Shown in pieces: positions 40,194 to 51,324 of a DNA stretch of 63,727 bases (the first letter of the stretch is position 1; each line of letters opens with the position of its first letter). The stretch is from Chytridium lagenaria (Eukaryota > Chytridiomycota > Chytridiomycetes > Chytridiales > Chytridiaceae): positions 1 through 63,727 of the forward strand of contig JAHLKC010000181.1 of assembly GCA_025449115.1 (NCBI GenBank), read 5' to 3'. The translations under genes were made by a program, and so were the position numbers. A model generated the notes under the pieces. It was not told the origin of the DNA. It searched no databases and saw only the letters and a list, made by a program, of their open reading frames with translations.

Positions 40194-43100
40194 TCAGTCA
40201 TCGTCATCACCGCTCCTTCGTTCGTTGTTATCATCCTCTTCAACACTGTCCTCTAACTCTGCCACATCCATCGCACTGTCACCCCCATCTTTGCCTTCAT
40301 AACACGTGCAACGCGATTACAGTGTTCATAAGTGGGCAATCCACTGGCCGGTCGAACTCCCATCAACCCCAAACCCGAACTCCGTAAATTCCAAAGACCT
40401 AAATATAAACATGTCAAACCGATTCCAAAGAGTTTAATTTGTACCTGTATAAATTCATATCTCTAGCCGATACACTCGCCGATTTGCTATGTTTTGCGAG
40501 CGTGCAACCAGATACCATGACATTATGAATAAAGTCGTCAGCCAGCTCTAATACCACCTAAATAATAAAGTGGGGTTAGACGCAATGGCGCTGACGTAAA
40601 AGGAGAACTTCGAGTCACCCGATGTAAGAAAAACGATACTTTAGTGTATCCTCCAGACCCCCAGATTTAAATTAAGGATCAACTTAACGTAAAAGACAAC
40701 AAACCAAACCAAAAATATTCAAATCGTACCTTCTCAGCTTCCTCTTCTAAAACATCATCACCATCTGAAACCTCATCAAGCAGCTTTCGTAACCATTTGG
40801 ACCCTTTCTCTCCTTTCAATTCATCTGATAATGTCTCAGCGGTCACCTGAACCTCTTTCTGTAATGCATTTTCGCTCGATTTGAATTGAGGTAAAGCCGT
40901 TTTTTGATAACCCGTCTCATCCGTAAATATTCTCCTGTTTAAAAATAAATTGGAAGCGGGTACTTCCATATCGAGTGGTTTGGTCAAAACAAAAGGAGCT
41001 ATAAGGCCTACTCAATGAATAAACGTCACGATTAGCTAAATATAACATAGAAGGACTACAATACCTTTACAACTTTCAAGAATCTCATAGCCAATATCCC
41101 CCGAAAACTCCGAACTCAACTCCCTCATAATCTCACGCCAATTTTCAACTACTCCATCCCACTTGTTCAGTTCCTCAAACTTCCGCCGAATTACCACATT
41201 CAAATCTACAACGACCTTCATCTGATCCATGACACCAATGCACTCTCGTAGATTCTCCTTCCTTATCCTTAACTGGCACTTGATCTCTTCATACCACAAT
41301 GTTTCTCGCTCCTGCGCCTTTGGTCCGTATTGCTGCCGGTAAAGCCAACGATTGGAAAAAATATCACTCTTGACATCGGTTTCGTGATAAAAAATAACGA
41401 TACGTTGAAGAAGGGTTACTGTTGGAGAGAAATACAGAGAGCGGAGGGTTAAGTGTTTGAAATGAAGAATGCTATGAGCCTTGACATAATTGAACTCTTG
41501 CGATGGCACAGCAATATTTCCTTCTTGAGCCACTGAAAGCGAAGGCTGAAATGATTGGTTTCGCGATAATAAAGGTCGACCACTAGGGGTTGTGTGATCA
41601 CGTTTTCGCCTCGAGGCACAGGGATAGGAGGCTTAAATGTGCAATTTCGAGGTGACGGTGGAAAACGCGGTTGCCCAGAAAAGGCTTGTGTCATAGAGTT
41701 TCCTGCTTGAGACACCGAATTAGGTAAACTCGTGTTGAAATATTCCGATGATGTTGAAGGTTGTTGCATAGCATAATTCCTTGATGTTTCTTGATAAGGC
41801 AGCAAGCGGTTTGGTACCGAGACAAGCTTTAAAGATGATGGATTGGGCGGTTGCCCATGCAAACCCTCTGCAGCTTCCGGTATAACACGAGCAGAGGATT
41901 GCACATTTAAAACTCCTTCGGCGGAGACAGACAGTTCAGAGGGTAGACCGAGGCTCCCTACTCCTGAAGACACGTATATAGGGTGTGGGACCGAGTCAAG
42001 TTTTTGGGATGATAAATCAGTGGTCGTCCAGGACAGTCTTCCGAGATCTCTGACCGAAGTCGGCAGGCGAACCAGCTTCAACATTTGGTTGCCGTAAATG
42101 AGAGGGTGAAGTTGACTTAAATGTTGATGCTGTCGGAAATTAAGTTAAGTTGTGTACAGCACTAAAAGAATTCACCTGTTCTGTTTCCTGATGCGTTTCT
42201 TTGAGAAATACTAACAAATTTCTTACCCAAGTCCTTCAAAATCGCGTATTCATTATTCCCAATATGTAAGTTTTCTGCTTGCGCTCTAATTTCAGAGAAC
42301 CTCTTCCGAATAGTTTCCTTCACAGCTTTAACATCTTTTTCTGATCCTTTGTCTTCCTCGATAGCTTTATGAAGTTCTCCATATTTCATCTTTAGGCTCT
42401 GCTCAAACTGAGTAAACCATAAAACCTCCTCCTCGCTTATGGCCGGCCCAAAGCACCTCCTAAATTTCATACGGTTCTCAAGATCACCATGCTGAACGAG
42501 AATTTCTTCCTGAAGAACAAAATTGCGTTGACAAGGCTCGTGGTAGTAAGTGTAAGGAGATGTTTAAGATGCTGGTTTTTGTTGACATGGATGACGTAGG
42601 TCTTTATAAATTGAAGAGCAGGGTGTTGCCTAGAGACCGGTTCGGTTGTTAATGCAGTCGTAATATCTAGCGCGGGAGCGGTGATTGTTCAACAATGCTC
42701 GAGACCTCTGCATCTAAAGAGTCCTGCATTTGAAGGATTGCCCCAGACAATGGAGCGGTCGATATGATTTCGGAATCCTCCGTCTTTTTTGGCAAAACGT
42801 TAGTAGACGACTGTATCGAGTAAATTTCTTCTGTACAATCGACTTCCCCGCACCGTTCCAACGTCACTGACCATAGGGGTAGCGGTTTCGTTTGAAACTG
42901 AAAGCAACACTGATTGAACAGCACCATCGACTTTAGAACTTTGACTACCTTGCGACATATTACTAGACTGTCGGGATCGAGTAGGTAGAGCCAAAGGCGG
43001 AGAAGGCGCTGTATCAGCAAAAGTTAAACTTTTCGTCAATTTAAAGAACGTTTTTACCTTTATTGTCTGCATCTGCATCTCCAACACAACCATCAACAAT

Positions 43101-44583
43101 TCTTTGGCGCAATTCCTTTAATGCTGGCTCCATAGCTTCCATTCTAGTTCAACACGCGCATCAATATCCTCGAATTCCTGTCTTAAAGCTTCATCCAGTC
43201 GCTGAGAGTCTTCTACACCCTTTCGCAATCTTCAATCCGTGTTGACAGATCCTTCAAACTCGCATTAATACCTCAGCAAATTTTGAGAAACACACAGAAT
43301 CTCTCCCTTGGCCCTTCCAGCCGTGGTCCAATCTGAAATCTAAAGTTCACACGGTTTTGCAAGGCGTCGCGCTTGATGGATATTTTGCTGTGTACAAGCA
43401 CCGCACGTTCAAAAGAAGTGAGGTTCGGACTTTGAAGAAGTTTATCAAGGTGAGCTAGTCTTTGTGTAAAAGCGGTTTGTGATCTTATAAAAGGTAAGGC
43501 GCTGTGGAGATGGAGCAGCGGCAGATGACGTAGGAGCGAAATTATGTGCAGTAATTCTTCCTGCGAGCGCTTGCTCTGGAATGAATGAAGAGCGAACTGC
43601 TTGTTTCACGATATGACTTTCTTCTACAGAAAGCTGCGATTGTCCATCAAACCTTTTTAGTTTTTGGTAGTGGTTTAGGAGCCGATGAAGGCTGATTACC
43701 CATGACTCCCTCTTCAACCCCTCTTAATGACGACCCGGCTAAAGTGTTTTGCGACATTTTTTCTGTCGGAACCATAATACTACCACCCTGCTGTTGCCAT
43801 GTTAAAGGCGGAGGCGGATTAATTAAATTAGCATAATTTTGATGCATCGCTGCAGCATTCGCGTAAATCATGGCGTTGTGTTGCTGATAAAAATAACCTT
43901 GCTGCGGATCCAAACTAGAAAGCCCTTGCTGGTCCTGTTGTGGTGTTGAACGTTGCTGCGCATGTATCTGAATTGCGCGCTGCTGAATTTGCAGCACTGC
44001 TTGCTGTTGAGCTGCCTGCAGATCATGTTGCTGCTGAATCTGTTGTTGTCGCATTAAATCTTGTTGATTCTGTCGATTTGCCTGATCTTGCATAACCTGC
44101 TGACCAGTGGCCATCTGCTGTGGTTGTAGGTGTTGTACGGACTGAAGATGTGGTGTTGAAAATTGCAAGGTTTGACTCGCCTGCTGAAGGGCGGCTTGTT
44201 GAAGCATTTGCATGTGCTGCTGCTGCTGTCGTTGATGCTGTTGTCGTTGCAGCTGAATCACTTGGTGAGCTGCCCTTTCTGCAAGCTCCATCCTCTCCAG
44301 CTCCTGCAGTCTCACTCGTCGAAATATACTCCTGATAAGATCCAGACTCATGGCCTGATCTGCGGTCATTCCATTTCCCTGGTTACTCATCCTCTCAAAG
44401 AATGCCAATATCTGGTCTCTTTGGCTATCAAACGTCAGCACTTTTTATCTTTTGAATTACAACTTACTCGCTCGGCAGGGCCGCGAGGGCATCAAAGTAG
44501 CTGCCTTGTGATATTGATGAAGAACCGGCTGGGGCAGCGGTTGGAGCGGCAACATTGACGAAGGCGTTTGGAGATGGGTTCAT
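40194..44583 (-). CDS. TAF12: TAF12-like protein B, Gln-rich, with repeated GPxE domain
   Basis: Starts MNPSPNAFVNVAAP at 44583. An intron lies after YFDALAALPSE; then a helical block (RDQILAFFERM, SLDLIRSIFRRVRLQ) and a long Gln-rich stretch follow (43700-44330). Three copies of an unnamed domain follow: about 43330-43470 (QNRVNFRFQIGPR), 42190-42560 (FRRCFGPAISEEEVLWF) and 41070-41500 (QYGPKAQERETLWYEE). A linker exon reads RRIFTDETG. The C-terminus is a TAF12 histone fold: WLRKLLDEVSDGDDVLEEEA then LELADDFIHNVMVSGCTLAK (40450-40560), then NLRSSGLGLM. It ends with an acidic tail and TGA at 40194. TAF12 pairs with TAF4 in TFIID and with ADA1 in SAGA. At least eight introns and several single-base slips. 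Gene model approximate in 42.6-43.4 kb. Confidence 0.7.
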
Positions 44584-45037
44584 CGCGGGTACCGTTCGTT
44601 CTGGAGGAACACCTCCGTTCAAGTTTGATGTTTGAAATTTCTAACAATTAATTCTTTTTCCTGTCCAACAACAATGTCCAGAAGCTCCGCTAGTCAGAAA
44701 TCCACAGCAAATACCAGAGAGAACTCGGAGCCAAAGCGCTACGTAAAATCGCGTTAAAATGAATGTATTTCTGTTTCTTCTTTCTCTTTTCTTACTTTCA
44801 TCGAATCTTTACAACATTTGCACAAGGGATCAATAGCACGCGGCGATTCATCACGTACAGAACACATTGAAGAAAATCAAGTCATGTCTCTTGCCGCACC
44901 GCACAAATTAAACATTGTCCATTCAAGTAACCTCCCATCCCATCCTTATGAATTCGCACGCAACCAGTCTCTCGTTCATCATAAATGTCGAAATTAAGAA
45001 AAAAAGGGCTCCCCAGAATCGCGTTCTCCCATAAATC
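44584..45037. other. spacer between tandem TAF12-like genes
   Basis: About 450 bp between the TAF12-like A stop and the TAF12-like B start, both minus strand. Should hold the A terminator and B promoter; no element recognised. Confidence 0.4.
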
Positions 45038-48000
45038 CTATCCTTGATTCACACCAATATCTTCATCGGGTTGCTCTTTCTCGTCCTCCTCCATCGTCAC
45101 TTCACCATCGCTTACATCAACCACCTTATCATCCTCATCGTTGGCAATCTCGCATTGTTCCGCCAAATCATTCGCAACCATACATGCCGCATCATTCTTC
45201 TTTCCAACAATACTCTTTCGCATCACCTCCCCCATTACCCTCTCATTCCATATCGCTTTCTTCACATTCGCCGCACGTTTGAGATGCCCCCTAGTCGGCT
45301 TTCCACGAATCGTGATAAACTCGTCCATCGAATAACCAGGAGCGCGTAGATTCATGTACCGTACTACATCACTGTTAGTGTTAACAATGTGAGAATAGAT
45401 TTACCCAAGTGAAAGTTCATGTCTTCGACAGACACGCTCGTGGAGTTGCGAAGATTTGCAAGGTTGCAAGCAGAAAATGTAATGTTGTTTATGAAATCGT
45501 CTGCCGTGTCCAACAATATCTAATCTAAAGTTAAGAACGAGCCCCGAAAAGGCAGAGAAACAAACAACTCATCCTTCCATATACAACCACCAATATCAAA
45601 ATGGACAATACATCCAAAAAGACCACAGTAAAATTATAAATGTTACCTCCTTCACCTCTTCATTTAAAACCTCATTCCTTTCCAATACTTCATTCAACAA
45701 CCTTTCCAATGTTCCTTTCATCACACTCTTTTGAAGTTCACTCGTATATTGTAGCCCCATTTCCGTAATGACATCTTTCAACTGTTTCTCACTAGTCCTA
45801 AAAACAGGAATCGGTGTAATTTGAACCCCCTTTTCGTCCGTAAAGATCCTCTTGTTCCGAATTGAAGGCTCAATGATAAATTGAGTACTCGGCTTCGATT
45901 CGGGAGCTTGTGCTAATAAAAATGAGTAGATTGCTCGGCTGGAAAATAAAAAAGAATAAATAGTATACAGGGGTTTACCTTCCATAGACTCATTCCGCTC
46001 AAACCCTCCTGCAATATACGGCCCTGCAAAAGTCTTCCTCAATTCTTCTAAAATAGCTTCCTGGCCACCCCCATTCCCACCATCCACAGCTCTCTCCGCA
46101 TTCTCAAACCCCATCCGAATTATCCCCTCGATTTCCCCAACCTCCGCCACCTGTTCAATTCTAATCTTACCCCGTATCCCCTCAAGCCTCTCGTTACTCA
46201 CTATTCGACACGATCGTAACCATTGATTCTCCTGATCCTCCAACACCGGTCCAAAACACTGTCGAAAAGACTCACGATTCATTACGCACATTCCGTCAAC
46301 AAGGATAATGTGGTAGTGGATGATAAGACGTTTGATGGTGGAAAGGTTCGGGGTTTTAAGAAGGTTGAGGAGGCACTGCTGTTTTCGGAGGAGGATAACG
46401 TGGCTTTTAATAAAGAGGTCTAACGTTGTCGTAGAAGTAGGGATAGGTGACGCGGACGATGCGGAAATGGCGGGAAGAGAAGTGAGAATTCCAACTGACG
46501 CGGGAGCGGAATCAGCTGATGGCTCATGAATTTGCGATAACGCAGGTTCTTGTAATGCAGGAACTGGCGGTGGGATCGGTGGCATTCGTTGAGACATTGC
46601 AGTGGGCCGTGGCGCTTCATTTCTTTAAAAAAAAAAGGAGGCAGGAAAGGAAGGGCTGCGTCAGAGCAATATGTGAAGAACAATTTTCTTACGATAACCT
46701 TGGGCGATGTTGTTCTGTTGTTATCGATGGAGGACGGGCAGGCTGCCCCATGGCTTCCCCAGGCAAGGGAACAGGAAAGGAGGGCTGTCTCGAGGTACTC
46801 GGTTGAGTAATCGGCCGTAAAGTATTAATGCGTGCTATTGAATCTTGATTAGACCAGTTGTTTCATAAAAGACAAAAGTTCAAATTACCTTTCACCATTA
46901 CCTCCCCAACACCATCTGCAACATCAATAAAAGACCCACCAAACTCTTTTTTCAATTCGTTTACCACCACTTGACACTCTTCCTCCTTTAACTGCCCCAC
47001 CAGCTGCGCAACCCCATCAAATCCAGTATTAATCGCCTTTATGACTTCCGCAGTCTCATAATCCGTTCCCTCCTTTTTGATCGCTTCCTGTACTTCCGCA
47101 ATCCTCTGCAAAGTCATCTTTTGACTATCCTGAAGCCATTCCTTCTCCTTGTCCTGCAAAACTGGCCCAAAAATCTTTCGATAATTGAAGCGGTTTTGGA
47201 GTAAGAGTCCCTTTATGCGAATATCGCAATGGTGAAGAATATGACGTGTGAGGGAGGAGAGAGGCGAGCTTGTCAATGCGGCGATATTGCTTTGCTTGAG
47301 AAGCAAGGTGATGTGAGTTTTGGTGAAATGGAACGGGTTTGCGGAAGGGGTAGGGGCGGATGATGGAGGGTTTGTCGTTGTAGGAACGGCGGGCTGCGGT
47401 GTGAGAATGGACGGCTGTGTTGGTGCCGTACGTTTTGAACCGTTCCGTTTTTTAGATGCTACCCCTTTTTGTTTATCTTCCGCTCCTGTTGAAGGACGTC
47501 CAATTTGTGATGCGTTTGCTCTTGGTGATAAAGCAGGGACTAAGGGTTGGCTTGCGGTTACTTGTCTTACGCTGTTTCCTTGTTTGACGAGACCATCGTT
47601 TCCTGTTGATGGGCGAGCGGGTAGTTTTTTTGACGAAAGAATTGGAGCCGCAATGACACGTTGTTGAACCTCTGCAGACGAGGGAAGAGCCGGTTGCTGC
47701 CCAGGCAGATCCACAGCCCTCGCCGACAACGTTCGTGTCAAGTCCGCCGGCATTGAAGGATAGCGGGTAATTTTTTGGCGGATATTAGGCGACGCAACGC
47801 TTGAAAGGGGAGGTGTGAGTGATGGGGTTCTATGCCCATCGTGCATTTTGTTGACAAAGAAAGCCAAGTTTTGCTGCATCGCCGTTGTCTGGTCCTGGAG
47901 CATGGCGAGGTTTTGTTGCTGGTGCTGCTGCTGAAGTTGATGAATGGTAAGCTGTTGTTGCTGCTGCTGCTGTTGGATAATTTGACGCTGTAGTGAGTCC

Positions 48001-48540
48001 TGTTGCATGTGCTGAATCGCCTGCTGTAGCTGTTCTGTTTGCTGATGTTGTTGAATGGTCTTTTGTTGGTTTATCTGCTGTTGAAGGGATTGTTGAACCG
48101 CCTGCTGTTGTGTTGACTGCGTATTTATTACTTGGTGATGGTGTCGCTGAGTGTTAAGCGCGTGCTGCACCTGCATAAGCCGTTCTTTCCGTCGACTCTC
48201 TTGTATTGCCGCTTGCTCCTCCATGACTCTCCTTTGCAGCTGTCTCTGCGCCTCTTGTTCCACGGCTGCATGTAGATGCCTCAGGGTCGCAACATGATCG
48301 GCAGCATTTCCATGACCGATCGCCGCTTTTATTTTACTTAGCTTTGCTCTGACTTTATCTTGCGTCCTGAATGGATATGCAGGTCAGACAAGTGCACAGG
48401 AACAACTCAACAGAGGATGGAGATGCTTACTGAATTGGGAGCGAGGCGAGGGCCTCCTCAAACTTCCTGGAAGATGTGACGACGGCAACGGGAGATGGGG
48501 GCGTTGGGAGGGACGATGACGATGATGATGATGGGTTCAT
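45038..48540 (-). CDS. TAF12: TAF12-like protein A, Gln-rich, with repeated GPxE domain
   Basis: Starts MNPSSSSSSS at 48540. Intron 1 lies after KFEEALASLPIQ, at the same place as in the downstream paralogue. The next exon has TQDKVRAKLSKIKAAIG and a very Gln-rich region (47900-48260). Two copies of the unnamed domain follow: about 46900-47330 (YRKIFGPVLQDKEKEWLQDS) and 46000-46430 (RQCFGPVLEDQENQWLRSC). Next comes KRIFTDEKGVQITPIP (45830-45860). The C-terminal TAF12 histone fold is clearer than in B: LERLLNEVLERNEVLNEEV, LLDTADDFINNITFSACNLA, SVSVEDMNFHL and YMNLRAPGYSMDEF, then KPTRGHLKRAANVKKAI. It ends in an acidic tail at 45038. Fungal TAF12 typically has a long Gln-rich N-terminus, but I know of no TAF12 with this repeated domain. 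Confidence 0.8.
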
Positions 48541-48973
48541 GTTCCATATGGGTATGTAGCTGGAATTTTACTCAATAATTTGGTGTCCGAATCTTTATAA
48601 AATTTATCGAAACAACATCCTCAGTCCTCTTCAAAAATCACATGAAATATCGTAAAAAACCAGCAAAAAATCCAAACACGCCTGTTTCAATAATGATAAA
48701 CTCTGTGTATTCTCAATTCCATAGAGTGTCCTTTCCGCTCATTCTTCCTTTGTTTCTTGCCTTTAATTCTTGCCGCGAATGTCATTAACACCACCACTGC
48801 TGAGGTCGCGTAAAAATAATGATAAAAACAACCACGCCTCACACCACAAACACAACATTCAGACCTGATATACCAATCCAAAACTTAGGAGCAGGATACA
48901 ACCAACTTCATCCATACCGCAAGTCACGTCTGAATAACGTAACTACCAAATCTTATCACGCCAAAACGCGCCT
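48541..48973. other. spacer between tandem paralogues
   Basis: About 430 bp separating the acidic-tailed paralogue (stop at 48974, -) from the TAF12-like A start. It should carry the A promoter. Nothing distinctive seen. Confidence 0.4.
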
Positions 48974-51324
48974 TCATTCCTCACCCTCCAAGTACCCATA
49001 CTCAACCTCATCCTCACTATCCGGCAGATCCAGCAATTCATCATCAACCTCATCCTCACTATCCTGTAGATCGAGCAATACATCATCAATCTCATCATCA
49101 CTATCCAGCAAATCGAGCAATTCATCATCATCAAACCTTTTCTCGTTACCCAATTCCGCTATTTCATCCATATCATCACCCTCAGTATCCGAAAAGTGGA
49201 GCAAGTTATCTGCAATATGATATTCCCGCAATATTTTTCTCCAATTTAACTCCATTGCCGCTCGTTTCCTCTTCTTATCCTCTCTCTTCTCCGATTCACC
49301 ACCTTTACCATGCCCCAATGAAAACTGTCCCACTTTCCCCCTACCCCTCTGTTCAGGTCTGGCTTTATCCCTACTCCCCTGTCCAGGTCGCACCTTTCCC
49401 CCATTTCCAAACCCAAAATCTCGATCCCCGCCGTCGTCATCACTCCCCAACCTTTCCCGCTCGTCTCCTCATCATCCCTTGCAGCCTCCTCATCCATCTT
49501 CATCTTCTTTCTACACGGCTCCCCATTCTTTTCAATCCCTAAAATGTCCTGCAACTCATCAATATGTCCAACCTGTATATCCGGTAATCCCCAAATCTGC
49601 GACTCTTCCACATCCGTAAAAAATAGGTTGTTGTTGGGAAAGTTTGGCTTGGGAAGTGGTTTCGCAGGGACGGGTGGATCCACGGGTTCCGAGGGGTGAG
49701 TTATAAAATGTAGCTGTTCAGGGTGAACCACTGGCTCGGTTAAGGAAAGGGTTGGGGGTGCGTTCAGGAAATTGGGGGGAAATATAACGCTTTGAACAAG
49801 TTGTTCAATAGTGACAAAGGTGCCCTGTGGAATGATAGTTTGATCGAAAAATGTAAAGGGTTCCATAGGGGGTATCATAGTTTGACTTGTGGACTCCATG
49901 GATTGGAATGTAGGCTGCAGAAATGTGGAAGGTTGCACATTCGGTCCTACAGAGTGACTAGTGGACGTCATCGGTGTAGCGGTTAGCTGACAAGTAAATG
50001 TAAAGGGTTGTGTGGTCGGTCCCACAGGCGGACTTCTAGAAGTTGAGGGTTGGATGGAAGGTTCGCATGCATAGGCTCGGCAATATTCACCTTGGTCTTC
50101 CGTATTGGCCGTCGCTTAATGGTAACTATTGGGGCTAATAGATTACAAAAAAGTCAGTAAATCAGCGTCGATGACGGAGAGCAGCGAATATCAACTCACG
50201 TAGATATTCCAAATCCCCACCACACCCCGACCCAGAGTCGCCCCCCAAAACTTCCTCTTCAATTCCTCCAAAAGCCTTTCCAAACTACTTTCCTGTACTT
50301 TCTTGATCCGGTTCTCAATCATATTAAAGTCCATATCAACTTTAACCTCCGCCTCCAACACCCCCTTCCATTCCCCAGCCTCAATACGGCCAGTCAATTC
50401 CCGACTCTTGACTTCGCGCATGTAACTGAAAATCCATCACCCAATGCGCCTCTTCCTCCTCCAGGTCCGGACCAAACCGAAGCCTATACAACAAGCGGTT
50501 CGCAATAAGAGTATGGCGGATGGTGACGTCGACGAGCTTGACATAAGCCTGTTGGGTGAGAGAAAGCGTCCTGGAGCGAAGAAGCTGGATAAGATGATTG
50601 TGTTGTTCCAGCAACACGAGGTTAGTTTTGCTGAATTGGAGTTCGGTGGAGGTTTGAAATGTGGGTGTTGAGGCGGTATTGACAGTGGCTCCATGGATGG
50701 TGACAAATACGAGGCCCATGAGCTTTCGTGAAGAGAAGTGTGAAAGGTAATTGATGTCGGAGAGCGAGAGAGTCGGTAGAAAAGTGTTTGAAGCGTCTAA
50801 ATTTGAAGCTCCAAGTCCTCCCACAGCCATCCCTCCCTGTTCAGCGCCTTGCATCTCCTGGGATATACATCGAAAGCACCTGTATCCCTTGCATCGTACT
50901 GTCAGCATTAAAGTGCTGCTGTATCGGTACATGCCGTCGCTGATTTGGTAACCTGCATCGCACATCCTGCATAAACCTCCCATACTGCTGTCCAGAACCC
51001 AACCTCGTTGAACCTTTTGCATTTGAAACACATCATCATGCAGTCCTAATCTCAGATACTCTCGCTCATACGCAATCCGTAGACAATTCGTTATCTCAAC
51101 TTGTAGTGGTGATTCTCCGTTCAAAGCCAATGCGTTGCGACACTGCAACATCAGTTCTTTCTGCAGACTATGACGAGTTGTTAGCGTTGTTGCGCGCAGG
51201 ATGAGTTGGGCTGTGATTGGAAGGTGATGCTTACGCCAGAGGATTCGGAGAGGGCATTGCTGGAGGTCTGATTCGAGGGAGTCGTGGGATGGCGAACTGA
51301 GTTGGGCGGAATGGAGGTCTGCAT
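48974..51324 (-). CDS. TAF12-like paralogue C without visible histone fold
   Basis: Probable start MQTSIPPNSVRH at 51324. The first intron again follows a short Ser-rich exon (NALSESSG). The next exon, KELMLQCRNALALNGES with CLRIAYEREYLRLG, parallels the helical block of genes A and B. There is a Cys-containing insert (LCRMCDAGYQ, then CKGYRCFRC, 50890-51000) not seen in the others. One copy of the unnamed domain lies at about 50200-50650 (YRLRFGPDLEEEEAHWVMDF). A Pro/Thr-rich linker leads to NLFFTDVEESQIWGLPDI, aligning with the RIFTDE segment of A and B. Where they have the histone fold, C has a basic KREDKKRKRAAMELN segment and a strongly acidic repeat tail to 48974. One frame correction is needed near 49470. 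It is either a specialised paralogue or one in decay. Confidence 0.65.
49007..49132. repeat. 42-bp coding minisatellite, three copies
   Basis: Three direct copies at 49007-49048, 49049-49090 and 49091-49132, each 42 bp with a few mismatches. On the minus strand they encode 14-residue acidic units of the type ELLDLLDSDDEIDD. The repeat forms the tail of paralogue C and keeps the frame because the unit is a multiple of three. Confidence 0.85.

Noticed and set aside
40194..48540. MED15/KIX interpretation of the Gln-rich genes
   Set aside because: Gln-rich tracts alone suggested Mediator tail subunits, but the C-terminal LADDFI/TADDFI and NLRAPG motifs fit the TAF12 histone fold, and no KIX signature was seen.
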